The position numbers and the translations under genes are program-made. This document shows, one piece after another, positions 9,750 to 20,144 of a stretch of DNA of 64,000 nucleotides (positions are counted from its first letter, which is position 1; every line of letters starts with the position of its first letter). Source of the stretch: Bacteroidia bacterium (GTDB lineage: Bacteria; Bacteroidota; Bacteroidia; J057). The notes below the pieces were generated by a model. That model was not told the DNA's origin. It saw nothing but the letters and a program-made list of their open reading frames with translations, and did not search any database. Where the stretch lies: NCBI GenBank assembly GCA_030430205.1, contig JAUIGE010000030.1, forward strand, positions 1-64,000. The letters run 5' to 3'.

Positions 9750-12700
9750 TTATCGTTGCCAGTTCAGTTTTCCCTGAAGGATTTCTCCGCTATCACTGAC
9801 CAATCTGTACAGGTACAGGCCACTTGCCAGATGTGTGTCAGGCCTCCAGCTTATTTCCTGCTTTTCGCCAGCCCCTACTCTACCCTCAAAGACTTTTGCT
9901 ACCAACTGTCCATGGAGATTGAATATCTCCAGTTTTACCTGGCAATCCTGCTTCATGCTGAAGGAGAAGTGGGTTTGCTCATGGAAAGGGTTGGGATAAG
10001 CTTCGCAAAGTGATTCCAGTTGCATGGCATTTTCCGCAAAAGATTCTCTCCTTTTTCCGCCAATCACACCGCCGGGCTGAGAATCATCCGGACAGAGCGG
10101 CGCTCCTGTACCCATACCCATTCCCATGGGAGGAGCAACAATGTCCAGGTACATATTGACACCATAAGTAGGCCAGTTGATGATAGAATAGCCGCTCGGC
10201 GCATAATCTGCCCAGACGAGGGCCATCGTACCGAAACCATCATTCAAGACATTATCCGGACACACAAAGCCAAAGCTTGTTAGGTTATAAGCACCAAACT
10301 CCTCTCCATTATAGACAGCTTTCCACAATTCTCTGTTGGGTCCGGAATTGGAAGCGATTCCTCCACCGCCTGCACCGCCACCACCGCCAGCATTAGGAGC
10401 AACCTCTACTCCTTTTTTCAATCGAATCAGACGCGAAGATCTTCTGGCTTTTCCATGGTCCGTAAATTGCCACTGGAGTTCACAGGCATCCGTGAGCGGA
10501 GCATTGTGATAGTCACCATCAGACTCAACTATATGCCATATAGCTATCCCGGTTCCGACGATATTTTCATCATAATGGGCATCAATATCCTTATTCCCCC
10601 TGTTTTCCAACAGGAAAAACTCCTTTCCGTCAACTCCATTTGTTCGGGGCAGGATAATCACTTTTTCACTTGTCCTTACATCTGAAACTTTAACATCAAA
10701 AGTGGTATTTCTAATGAATACCGGTGTCGCCCAACCCAAAGCGAGTTTGGTTCTGCCTTGCAGGTGAGGGGAAGCTTTTAGCCCCTCCCCAACTCCCATC
10801 AGGTCATACTGCGCCGCTTCCGTATATACGTCACGATCTACCACATATAAATCTCCGATGTTCAGCAGCAAATGGGCCAGCTCATGCGTAGGTGTGACAA
10901 AGTCCATCGAATCCTGGGCATCCGTATACCACTCAGTGATAGCCAAAAATCTAACTCCATCGGCATAATAGGCACCCCCAGGGGTATTGGGCACATTGGG
11001 GTGCCCCTGACAATAAGGTTTAAACTCACGCATCGTTCCTCCATCATCCTTAGCGGGGGTTATAATCAGAATCGCCAACTCCCTCGGGTCCAGGATACCA
11101 TCCTTATTTTTATCATAATGGGCAAAGTTAAAGGCAGCATTAATCCCCTCCATAGCGTGAACCCACTTCCTCTGATGGCCACCTGTATATCCTATTTCCC
11201 AAAAAGGATCAGTAATATCACATTCAGGGTCGGCAGCACAGTTACAGGAGTGCTGTGTCCAATAGATATCGGGGTCTGGCAGGTTGGGAGCCACATAAAA
11301 CACCCCTGCGTTGGAAAGGCTAAATCTTCCTCCGGATACCTTTTCGAAATAATCTCTGGTGCTGTGGCTGCCAAAGAGCAGGTCAGTTACATTTGCCTGG
11401 GAGGGTGAAGGCACATGTGCCTGTCCCGGATCAATAATGACTGTAAGCAAGGGAATTGTTCCCTGCATAGGCTCAATGCCTCCGGCACCTCCCATGGGGT
11501 TATCCACAGAACCCAGGTTGGGCGGCTCTGCCAAATCCGGTGTTCCTCCTTTTTCAACCAATACCGTCATGCTGCGATCGCCCATAAAGGCTGTACCGCC
11601 ATTGGGAGCTGCCCATAGCAGCTTTACATTTTCCAGACCAGCCTGCGACTTCGCATGGATGTGCTTGAGGACAAAAACAAAAGAATGAACCCCCAGGTAT
11701 TTATTGCCATTTGCCAGAATCACCTTATTGGGCAAATATACCTTGCCTCCCATTTCCAGACAGACCATCGTCTGACTTCCTGTACTGTTAAAGGATTCAG
11801 CACTGAAAATAACGGCCATTTCGCCATTCTCAGGAATGCTCACAACCATATCCATATGAGGAATGGGTTGGGTAATAAAGGAGCTGGTGCTGATATTCGG
11901 GCCGCTGGGAGCGGCTTTAAACTTCATGTGAGGCTCACAATTTGTCGCATCCTTCGGCATGGCTGAAGCGACAAATGATCTTCCCTGTACGCCCGCAGGA
12001 CCATTTCCTGATACTTTCCACTGAAATTTTACAGAATTTTTTCCCGCTCTCAAGCCATTAAAACCAAAAGTCATGGTTTTGGCCTGGAAGGTATTTCCCT
12101 GAGCAAACAGCACATCTGTGGGCAGCATTGGAATGCCATTTACCAAAGCTCGCAGATAGAGGCTTTGGCCTGGAGCTACCACCGTTTCCAAAGCAGCACT
12201 GGCTACCAGTACATCTCCGCTTTTTGTGCCTATATGCAGCAGGCTGTTGGGAACATCTACCCAGCTATTGCTAGTTATTGTGCTATTAACCATCATAGAT
12301 TTGATGGCCATTTGTCCGACATTTTTGCTATCGTCCTTCCTGATCAGGATGGAAGCATCGCGGATGTATGCTGGCTGATTATTTTGCAGGGAACGCCATT
12401 CCATCTGTATAGAATGAATCCCCTCATCAAAAGTGCCTGTAAAAACGAAGGCACGACTTTCCAGCCATTGACCAGAGGAAAAAGTAATAGCTCCGGGATC
12501 CATCGCTACCCCATCCACGATGGCGCGCACTTCCATGCTATTTCCCTGGGTTTCAGCAGTGAAATAGAGGGCGACTTTTGTGCCATTCTCTTCTGCCAAA
12601 AAATTGGCAGCGGCGCCTCTGTATGCACCCGCAAAATTTGCGGCTATAGGTGTCCATTCTGTAGAACGGGTCACCATCCAGTGACTATTTTGCAAATGTG

Positions 12701-12827
12701 TTTTGCCCAATTCCGCCTCAAAGCGGGCGTCAAAAGTACCTCCGATTTCCTGTGCAGAAACACGGAGGCCTATTAAGAGCAGAACGATAAGGCTTAGGTA
12801 ATTGAGAAAAGTGATTTTAGTTTTCAT
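9750..12827 (-). CDS. Secreted M6-like metalloprotease with T9SS sorting domain
   Basis: About 1025 residues from ATG 12827, which starts the signal peptide (MKTKITFLNYLSLIVL... ending VSAQ); an upstream in-frame ATG would put extra residues before it. The N-terminal 450 residues are beta-rich repeats. The catalytic region carries the zinc motif HELAH at about 648-652, a downstream QYDLMGVGEG segment of the M6/immune-inhibitor-A type, and a calcium-loop-like NKDGILDPRE. The C-terminus is a T9SS domain (AYPNPFHEQTHF to GKLNWQR). It probably degrades proteins outside the cell; this is family inference. An unusual glycine-rich linker (about 830) precedes the last beta domain. Confidence 0.83.
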   Translation of the reverse strand: MKTKITFLNYLSLIVLLLIGLRVSAQEIGGTFDARFEAELGKTHLQNSHWMVTRSTEWTPIAANFAGAYRGAAANFLAEENGTKVALYFTAETQGNSMEVRAIVDGVAMDPGAITFSSGQWLESRAFVFTGTFDEGIHSIQMEWRSLQNNQPAYIRDASILIRKDDSKNVGQMAIKSMMVNSTITSNSWVDVPNSLLHIGTKSGDVLVASAALETVVAPGQSLYLRALVNGIPMLPTDVLFAQGNTFQAKTMTFGFNGLRAGKNSVKFQWKVSGNGPAGVQGRSFVASAMPKDATNCEPHMKFKAAPSGPNISTSSFITQPIPHMDMVVSIPENGEMAVIFSAESFNSTGSQTMVCLEMGGKVYLPNKVILANGNKYLGVHSFVFVLKHIHAKSQAGLENVKLLWAAPNGGTAFMGDRSMTVLVEKGGTPDLAEPPNLGSVDNPMGGAGGIEPMQGTIPLLTVIIDPGQAHVPSPSQANVTDLLFGSHSTRDYFEKVSGGRFSLSNAGVFYVAPNLPDPDIYWTQHSCNCAADPECDITDPFWEIGYTGGHQRKWVHAMEGINAAFNFAHYDKNKDGILDPRELAILIITPAKDDGGTMREFKPYCQGHPNVPNTPGGAYYADGVRFLAITEWYTDAQDSMDFVTPTHELAHLLLNIGDLYVVDRDVYTEAAQYDLMGVGEGLKASPHLQGRTKLALGWATPVFIRNTTFDVKVSDVRTSEKVIILPRTNGVDGKEFFLLENRGNKDIDAHYDENIVGTGIAIWHIVESDGDYHNAPLTDACELQWQFTDHGKARRSSRLIRLKKGVEVAPNAGGGGGAGGGGIASNSGPNRELWKAVYNGEEFGAYNLTSFGFVCPDNVLNDGFGTMALVWADYAPSGYSIINWPTYGVNMYLDIVAPPMGMGMGTGAPLCPDDSQPGGVIGGKRRESFAENAMQLESLCEAYPNPFHEQTHFSFSMKQDCQVKLEIFNLHGQLVAKVFEGRVGAGEKQEISWRPDTHLASGLYLYRLVSDSGEILQGKLNWQR

Positions 12828-12969
12828 GAGTTGGTTTTGATTTAGGGCTGCAAGTAATGCTTTTGGGCAAAGGGCAAATATTAACAAATATTAAAGTGCA
12901 TTAAGAAGCTTTAAGAAGAGCTTGTCTAAAATTAAGGTACTCCCAAAAGGAGTAGCTTATGGATTTGCT

Positions 12970-13161
12970 CTGATAAACTTCAGTATTACAGTAAATCCGG
13001 GAGTGGGCAGTAGGCAGGCGGGGAATAGGCTACAGTTGGCAGCCAGCAGGGTGAATGCGCATGATGTGCGGCTGGAGTGGGAGATTGTGTATGAATTTGC
13101 TTTGGAGCGTATTGTCGTGGAAAATGATCCTCAGTCCAACAGGCAAAAGGTATATGCATAA
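12970..13161 (+). pseudogene. Duplicated fragment of the HYR protein C-terminal region
   Basis: An open stretch encodes FALINFSITVNPGVGS, then RLQLAASRVNAHDVRLEWEI and VYEFALERIVVEN. The 1331-residue protein has FTITVNPSSGP, NLQLAVSRLNAHDALLSW and LYEYELNRFEIEK in the same order. The fragment has no signal peptide and stops after about 60 homologous residues, so it is a remnant and not a gene. The nucleotide sequence is G-rich and diverged. The remaining gap, 13162-13332, shows only a short repeat of CAGAAATC segments. Confidence 0.7.
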
Positions 13162-13332
13162 GATTGTAAAGAGGTAAAAAAAGCGCCTCCATAATTGAAG
13201 AATCCCTTTACTCAGAAATCCCCGGGCTTCGCTCAGAAATCAGGGGGTTTCGCATAGCAAAACAATGAAAAGAGCCATGAATTAATGACTTTTAAGCATG
13301 AAAGTGCTCCCTTACTATAAAATCTAAACCTC

Positions 13333-16300
13333 ATGAAAACAATTTTCAAATTCAATTCACAAACCCATTGGCCGGCATGGCTCTATAAGTATTCACTATT
13401 TTGCGCCATGTTAACGGCGAGCATAGGGCTTAGCTATGGGCAAACCGGTTCCAGTTCATTTACCATAAATGGCGCAACATTTTCCGTCAATTCCAATCCA
13501 ACAGATTATCAACGAACCTTTAGCTGGTCAAATATGTGGTTGGCTACATATGGCGGGACATGCGATTGCGATGGTGACCAAACGACCAGTGTGGGTGGAT
13601 TTACAGAAAGTGGGTTGATTGTGGAAATCGGCGATATTTTTTATATCGGTCAATCGACTCCTAATGTCATTTTTAATTCTGGCCGAAAAGAAAATAATGT
13701 TCGAAGCGGAAACTGGACCGTAGCTTTAGGTCCTGATATATTTCAAGAATGGTATGTTGAAGGAACAGCCATAGGTTCTGGTCCTCCTGCAGATGCTGCC
13801 TGTACGCGTTCCTGTACAAATGTTGGCAGTTCAGGTTTTTCTTACCTGGAAGCTCGAACAGACCCTATTTATGCTCCGACATCAGTTAGTGCTTCCAGTA
13901 CTTCTGCTGGTGGCTCTAACTTATCTACCATCCGTGTGACCTGGGTCAAACAGACACATATCCCAAACAGTCAGCATGGCTATAAGATTTATTATCGAAA
14001 AACAGGTACAGCAAGCTTTACGCAAGCTGGAACCGTGGCAGGTTCAGACAGTTATACCTTTGATGTTACGGGACTCCTCGCTAATACACAATATGACATT
14101 GCTGTCAGAACCTATACAGATGACTGGGGAGGGCATCAGTCTGGCTTAACGGCCGCAACAGGCCGCACCCTGGCGCCTGCCTTTACAGCTACTTCTGGTG
14201 AGCACAGTACCAAGGTGGTGCTGGATTGGGATAATCTGGCTTCAGGCATCAGCGATCTGCGTTTGAAACGCTCCAAGCCGACAGGTGGTTTTGAAGAAAT
14301 AGCGATTTTGAACAAAAACGCAACAGCTTATACAGATACGGATGCCCTTCCTGGCTTTGGATATACCTATAAACTATGCCCATTGGATGGCAATGGCAAT
14401 GAACTTGTCACTTTTACCACGACAGGCTATCGCAAATCCAATGGCGTGATCAAAGGCAGCATCAGGGCTACGGGAGGTGCAGGTGTACAAGGCGTACAGG
14501 TATGTGCTGTCCCCACCCCAGCCGTTAGTCCGGCAGGGGCTACAGCGCCACCAGTAGGAGGATATTGTGCTACAACAGATGCCAATGGCAAGTATGAGAT
14601 TAGAGAAATTTATTATTATGATGAGGCAACTTTTGTGGTGACCCCCTCTTTTAGTGGCCACAAATTTGGGCCATTGAATCAAAATATAATTTTAGATATC
14701 AATAGCTTTACAGCCGCTCCCATTGATTTCGTAGACTCCACTTCGGTAAGTATTTTTGGAAAGGTTCATTTTCCTCCCGCCTCCCAATTTGGAGGTACAG
14801 GCAGTCTACTTATCGGTGTTAAAGATGCCATCATCAAGGTAGATACCATTGATAGAGGGATCAGAACGGATCAAAACGGAAACTGGAGTTATGCTGTTAC
14901 TTCTCCTGGAAATGTCTCTTTCTCAGTAGAATACCTTCATCATGCCTTTGATCAAAGCAAAAGAACGATAACTGTAGTTGATCAGGATATCTCTAATATC
15001 AATTTTATTGACCAGGAGGTAGATTCCATCAAAATCAGGATACAGGATGGTTGTGGCCTTCCGTTGGATGTCATCTCTAATGCTAATGGAAGTACGCCCA
15101 GAGTAAGATTGACACATGATAGAGGCTCCCAGTTTTTTCAGCAAGAAGTCAATATGGATGGGAGCGGCTTTGCAACAACAACTGTTCCTGCAAGCTTTTT
15201 TAAGGTCGTAGCCCTGGACGACCCTCCCTTTGTCAACGGAAGTGTAGCCCAACAATTACAGGATACTACTTTTACATTTAAGCTCGAAGTGAGAGATACG
15301 ACAGATGTGACTATTCAGGATACCGTCTGGACCTATAACCCTTCCAAAACAGTAATCATTGGTGGTCAGTCTGTTTTTATCAAAGGAGATACAAGCTTTA
15401 CTACGTCGGATAAAATGGTCAGGCGTTCCCTTCAGCCCAGAGCAGACTTTGTCTATTATGGCCCTTTTGACATCAAAATAGATTATGAATCCGCTGGGGC
15501 AGAAGTATTCAGAGGATGTACTTCCACCGGCATGGGAGGTGCCAATGATTCTATTATTCTGATGAATGTAGGTGCTTTTTATCCCTTAACGATAGAGGTA
15601 ATTGACAAATTTTCAGGCTGTCCGGTAGATACAGGACGCATCCAGATTTATGACTTTGTAGGGGATTTGGAGAACAGTCCTCAAGCCATTCCCTTAAAGA
15701 ATGGATCAGCCATCTATCTCCTTCAGGCAGGCCTTCCCAATATAGCCACGGGAGGAGCCTATCCTTTTCAAAAGGCATTTTATTTATCCATCACCGCTGG
15801 GGCAAGACCCGCAGAAGGCTATGGAAACTGGATTATGGTCCGAGGGGGTCGAAATTTGACGCCTACCTATACCTCCCGTTCCCCGGAATTCCCAGACCTG
15901 ATAGTGCATGACCCTCCGGGTGACAACAGTTTTGCCTGGGTAGAAAAAGGATCCACCTATGAATTTGAAGATAAAACACAATATGAAGTAGGAGGAAGTG
16001 CTGGCGTGTATGTTGATGCCACTTTTGGGGTATCTAATATCACAGATATCGGATTTGTTGTAAGTCAAAGCTATGAAATTGCAGGTGGGGTCAAAGCAAC
16101 CGTCAACTATACAGGAGGAAGAACGAACAACACCAATATTTCCAAGACCAATTCTTATTCCTTTACAGAAAATTTCTCCACCTCATCTGATCCCTTATTT
16201 ACAGGCTATGAGGGAGATGTGTACATTGGTAAATCCATGAACCAGAAGTTTTCCATAGCGAAGGTGCTCTCTTTTGACCCCATCACTTGTACTTCTTCTG

Positions 16301-19300
16301 TCAACGACCTGCCTAACCTGGAAGAAACGGGTATTGTTACCACCTTTATCTATACAGAAAAACATATTAAAGGCGTACTGGTTCCTCAATTGAGATATCT
16401 GGGAAACATTCTTCGCTTACAAGCCAGCAGTGAAACCGATGCCCAGGTCCAAAAAGACCTGGTCGCAGAAGCGGATTCTTTTGGAATTGATGTCCTCAAT
16501 TGGGAATCTATTCTGGCAAGAAATGCATACAATAGGGACACCGGTGCCGTTTTCAAGGAAAACAGATCATTCAGTGCCGGAGCTATATATCAGGCGACAG
16601 TATCCTATGATTCTACTACCAGCAACTATTTTGACTATACCAACTTTGTGGATATCAATACAAGCGTTGGTTTTGCCTGGGAGGTCAAGGCAGGTGCATG
16701 GTCGGAAGGAAGCGTTGGGATCGCAGCCAGTTTCCGTAAATCCTATACCCGTGATACCGGTAACGTTAAAGGCAGCAATTTTACGGTTGGCTATCAATTA
16801 GCCGATAAAGACATTGGGGATTTTTTCAGCGTAGATATTTTAACTGATACAGCTTTTGGGGTTCCAGCTTTTAAGCTCTTTGCAGGAACCAGTTCTTGTC
16901 CGCATGAAGAGGGCACACAGCCCAGAGACCAGGCCAAGATCAGTATCATCCCGCCAACAGGTCAAACTGTTGTCCCACTTGGTGGATCATCTCTCATGGT
17001 AGCTAAGTTGATCAACGAAAGCAAAAGCCAGGAAACGCGTGAATATCATGTAAGGGTAATTCCTCAAACGAATCCAGATGGAGCGTCTATCAGCATAGGA
17101 GGCTACAATATCAATAACCGAAGTGCTTCTTTTTTCCTGGATGCATTTCAGACCAAAGATGTGGTATTTGAAGTAGAAAGGGGACCGCTTGCTGCCAATT
17201 ATAGCAGGATCGGGATCATGATGTATCCTCCTTGTGAATACGAACTTTGGGAAAATAATGGCAACCTTACGAGTGGCGATACGGCATATATAAGCGTTAA
17301 TTTTGAAACAGAATGCTCGGCTGTATCCTTACTTAAGCCTGTCAATAATTGGTTGGTTAATGCCAATAGCAATAACCTGCTGATTGTAGACTTCGGTGGA
17401 TTTGACTTGCAAAATGAATTTTTAGAAAGCCTGACCCTGGAATACAAAGTTGTGGGCCAGGGCTGGCAAGATGGGCCAACCATCGCCAAGGCTGATTTTC
17501 AGGGAAGCATACATCGCCTTGCCTGGGATGTGACAGGTTTATTGGATGATCAGTATGAAATCCGGGCACGTGCCAATTGCTCCTTAGGAAGAGGAACAAC
17601 CTATTCCTCCGCTCTTCAGGGCACCATTGACCGGACCTCTATTGGGCCATTCGGTTCTCCCAGCCCTTCCGATGGATTTCTACGATTAAACCAGGACATC
17701 TCTGTTACTTTTGATGGAGATATCGAATGCTCCTTCCTGAGCTATGCTACCCAACCAGACATCACTTTGATCAGAATGGACAATATGACTGCCATTCCAT
17801 TTACTGTGCAGTGTTCTGAAAATAAGGACGAAATCATTCTTCAGCCGACAGTTAACCTTTTTAACATGCCAGAGCTGGAAGGCGTGGAGATACGGGCACA
17901 TGTCATGGGCATGGAGGATGACAATGCCAATGTACAGCAATATCCTATTGACTGGTCATTTGTCGTAAATGCCTCTCCTGTCTTCTGGGATCCTGCCAGC
18001 ATCGACCAAAAAGGCGTAATCGGTCAAAGCAATGTGATTGCTGCCAAACTCAAAAACCAGGCAGTAATTACCAAAGCATTTGAAATCACAGATTTCCCAG
18101 CCTGGCTGACCCCATCAAGCCTTAATGGCTCGGTACTTTCCAATGGTGAATTTGATCTGCAGTTTGCCGTGGATCCTGAATTACCTCCTGGCTATTACCG
18201 CGATACAGTGATCGCCATGGTAGATGGTTGGCCAGAAATCCTGGACATTAGCTATGAGTCATTGGCTATCCCACCTAATTGGGTTGTTAACCCAAACAAA
18301 TACACCTATTCCATGAATATGGTGCTGGCCTTCAGCCTGGATCAGGGTGATACGAACCTCTCACGCGATGATCGCGATATGATTGCTGCCATTTACAATG
18401 GCGAGGTGCGTGGCGTAACAAGATTGGAATATGTCCCTCAGTTTAACAAATACATGGCCTTCCTGACGGTTTACTCCGATATCCCTGCAAATGAGGAAAT
18501 TACCTTTAGTATGTGGAGAGCAAGCACAGGTGTAGAACATCGTGCAGGAGAGACCTTTTTCTTCTCCAATGAGCAGGTATACGGCCGCATTGGGGCACCA
18601 GAAATATTGCATCCTGATGGTGTATTCCAGGTAATACCACTCAAGCAAGGCTGGAACTGGGTATCCCTGAATATCACCAATCCTGACATGACGATACACA
18701 ATCTCCTCAGTTCCCTTGCGTCTGATGAAGTAGGCAACAATATCACCGTAAAGAGAAAAGATGGGAAGACAGGGACCTTTACTCAAATCGCTACCCCTAT
18801 CATTTTTGCCAATCAATGGTCTGGCGAACTTGCCGAACTAGACAATAAGCAAGCTTACCTCATCCATCTCTCAGATGCGCCAGATACGCTCAGAGTAGCC
18901 GGGCAGCCGATCACCAACTTCTCAACCATTGATATGTTAAGCGGCTGGAATTGGATAGGATTCCAACCTCAATCAGCACAGCCTGTCCTTCAGGCCTTGA
19001 ATTCCGTGAACCTCCGTAATAAGGATTTACTGAAAGGGCAGCAAGTATTCAGTGAATACCATAAAGGCAGTGACACCTGGTATGGCCCACTGCAATTTAT
19101 GGAACCCGGCAAGGGGTATAAATTGCGATTGAGAAGTGGTGTCCTGTACAATGACTTGGTTTACAGTCGCCTTGGCCTCAAAGATTTTGAGGTGGACCAC
19201 ACTCGTTTTGAGAGTAGCATGACGCTGATTGGGAGTGTAGGGATTGAAGAGGCGGGAGGCGAGATCAGAGACGAGAGATTAGAGACTTTAGACGAAAGAC

Positions 19301-19824
19301 TCCTGGTCGGAGCGTTTATTGATGATACCTGCAGAGGCTATGGGTTTTTGGAGTATGTCGAATTTTTGAAAGCATATCGGGTGATTTTTAGTTTGCATGG
19401 CAATGCTTCTGATATCGGACGTCCTGTAACCTTTAAACTATATGATACCCAAAGTGGGCAGGAGTTTATTCCGAATAATGCCCCTGAATTCTTTGTAACT
19501 GACCGCATCTTAGGTGAAATGACAGACCCTTATGTGCTCTTTGAGCGCCTTGCGCTTCCTGAAGCAGGCTATGTCCTGGATCAGAACTACCCGAATCCTT
19601 ATGATTCCCGCACCACGATCCGGTTTATCATGCCACAAGAGGAGCAAGTGACTTTGAGCATCTATGATCAAATGGGGAAGGAAATCGCTGTTCCTGTAAA
19701 TGAATTCCGCAAAGCGGGTGAGCATAGCATCATCTTCGATGCGAGCGAGCTTCCTGCTGGCGTTTACCACTACAAGATCGAAGCCGGTGAATACCGCGCC
19801 AGTCGCAAGATGATCAAGTTCTAA
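13333..19824 (+). CDS. Giant secreted multidomain protein with T9SS sorting domain
   Basis: This 2163-residue protein has a signal-peptide-like N-terminus ending LSYGQ (about residue 36). A fibronectin type III domain follows (about 180-285: APTSVSASS... to TLAPAF). Two carboxypeptidase-regulatory-like Ig domains come next (about 375-460 and 470-560). A long central region carries no motif I recognise. Near 1640-1850 there are tandem beta modules sharing GWNWVSLN/GWNWIGFQ. The T9SS type A sorting domain starts near 2085 (NYPNPYDSRTTI to SRKMIKF). An acidic/arginine-rich insertion GEIRDERLETLDERL near 1975 looks repeat-derived. It is probably a surface or released structural protein. Its function is unknown. 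A small membrane protein gene follows 10 bases downstream. Confidence 0.8.
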   Translation: MKTIFKFNSQTHWPAWLYKYSLFCAMLTASIGLSYGQTGSSSFTINGATFSVNSNPTDYQRTFSWSNMWLATYGGTCDCDGDQTTSVGGFTESGLIVEIGDIFYIGQSTPNVIFNSGRKENNVRSGNWTVALGPDIFQEWYVEGTAIGSGPPADAACTRSCTNVGSSGFSYLEARTDPIYAPTSVSASSTSAGGSNLSTIRVTWVKQTHIPNSQHGYKIYYRKTGTASFTQAGTVAGSDSYTFDVTGLLANTQYDIAVRTYTDDWGGHQSGLTAATGRTLAPAFTATSGEHSTKVVLDWDNLASGISDLRLKRSKPTGGFEEIAILNKNATAYTDTDALPGFGYTYKLCPLDGNGNELVTFTTTGYRKSNGVIKGSIRATGGAGVQGVQVCAVPTPAVSPAGATAPPVGGYCATTDANGKYEIREIYYYDEATFVVTPSFSGHKFGPLNQNIILDINSFTAAPIDFVDSTSVSIFGKVHFPPASQFGGTGSLLIGVKDAIIKVDTIDRGIRTDQNGNWSYAVTSPGNVSFSVEYLHHAFDQSKRTITVVDQDISNINFIDQEVDSIKIRIQDGCGLPLDVISNANGSTPRVRLTHDRGSQFFQQEVNMDGSGFATTTVPASFFKVVALDDPPFVNGSVAQQLQDTTFTFKLEVRDTTDVTIQDTVWTYNPSKTVIIGGQSVFIKGDTSFTTSDKMVRRSLQPRADFVYYGPFDIKIDYESAGAEVFRGCTSTGMGGANDSIILMNVGAFYPLTIEVIDKFSGCPVDTGRIQIYDFVGDLENSPQAIPLKNGSAIYLLQAGLPNIATGGAYPFQKAFYLSITAGARPAEGYGNWIMVRGGRNLTPTYTSRSPEFPDLIVHDPPGDNSFAWVEKGSTYEFEDKTQYEVGGSAGVYVDATFGVSNITDIGFVVSQSYEIAGGVKATVNYTGGRTNNTNISKTNSYSFTENFSTSSDPLFTGYEGDVYIGKSMNQKFSIAKVLSFDPITCTSSVNDLPNLEETGIVTTFIYTEKHIKGVLVPQLRYLGNILRLQASSETDAQVQKDLVAEADSFGIDVLNWESILARNAYNRDTGAVFKENRSFSAGAIYQATVSYDSTTSNYFDYTNFVDINTSVGFAWEVKAGAWSEGSVGIAASFRKSYTRDTGNVKGSNFTVGYQLADKDIGDFFSVDILTDTAFGVPAFKLFAGTSSCPHEEGTQPRDQAKISIIPPTGQTVVPLGGSSLMVAKLINESKSQETREYHVRVIPQTNPDGASISIGGYNINNRSASFFLDAFQTKDVVFEVERGPLAANYSRIGIMMYPPCEYELWENNGNLTSGDTAYISVNFETECSAVSLLKPVNNWLVNANSNNLLIVDFGGFDLQNEFLESLTLEYKVVGQGWQDGPTIAKADFQGSIHRLAWDVTGLLDDQYEIRARANCSLGRGTTYSSALQGTIDRTSIGPFGSPSPSDGFLRLNQDISVTFDGDIECSFLSYATQPDITLIRMDNMTAIPFTVQCSENKDEIILQPTVNLFNMPELEGVEIRAHVMGMEDDNANVQQYPIDWSFVVNASPVFWDPASIDQKGVIGQSNVIAAKLKNQAVITKAFEITDFPAWLTPSSLNGSVLSNGEFDLQFAVDPELPPGYYRDTVIAMVDGWPEILDISYESLAIPPNWVVNPNKYTYSMNMVLAFSLDQGDTNLSRDDRDMIAAIYNGEVRGVTRLEYVPQFNKYMAFLTVYSDIPANEEITFSMWRASTGVEHRAGETFFFSNEQVYGRIGAPEILHPDGVFQVIPLKQGWNWVSLNITNPDMTIHNLLSSLASDEVGNNITVKRKDGKTGTFTQIATPIIFANQWSGELAELDNKQAYLIHLSDAPDTLRVAGQPITNFSTIDMLSGWNWIGFQPQSAQPVLQALNSVNLRNKDLLKGQQVFSEYHKGSDTWYGPLQFMEPGKGYKLRLRSGVLYNDLVYSRLGLKDFEVDHTRFESSMTLIGSVGIEEAGGEIRDERLETLDERLLVGAFIDDTCRGYGFLEYVEFLKAYRVIFSLHGNASDIGRPVTFKLYDTQSGQEFIPNNAPEFFVTDRILGEMTDPYVLFERLALPEAGYVLDQNYPNPYDSRTTIRFIMPQEEQVTLSIYDQMGKEIAVPVNEFRKAGEHSIIFDASELPAGVYHYKIEAGEYRASRKMIKF

Positions 19825-19834
19825 TCGCAAGCTC

Positions 19835-20131
19835 ATGAAACAACCAAGCTTTTTCGTATGGCTTCTCCTGGCAGCACCTCTCCTGGGATGGCTTGCGATT
19901 GAGCTTGGCAGTTTCATGACTTCCCTACTTTGGCAAAATCTGCACAAATTATGTGAGTTATTACTTCAACAAGACACACTACTAATTGCTCTCAGTATCA
20001 GCTTTTTGCTGGCTGGGAGCTTTGCTTTTTATTTAATTTTACAAAATCAAAAAGGAGACCGCTTCAATCACCGGTTATACCTCATGAACAAAAAATTTCA
20101 GCGAAAGGATTATTTGAAGGATCAAGTATAA
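19835..20131 (+). CDS. Small two-helix membrane protein, unrecognised
   Basis: The 98-residue product has two hydrophobic segments (about 6-28 and 49-67) separated by a short loop, then a basic cytoplasmic-looking tail ending KKFQRKDYLKDQV. I do not recognise a family. It follows the 2163-residue T9SS protein by 10 bases and precedes the TPR histidine kinase by 13 bases, so the three are probably co-transcribed. It could be an accessory to the secreted protein or to the kinase, but the sequence does not decide this. Confidence 0.55.
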   Translation: MKQPSFFVWLLLAAPLLGWLAIELGSFMTSLLWQNLHKLCELLLQQDTLLIALSISFLLAGSFAFYLILQNQKGDRFNHRLYLMNKKFQRKDYLKDQV

Positions 20132-20144
20132 ATATGTAATTTTC

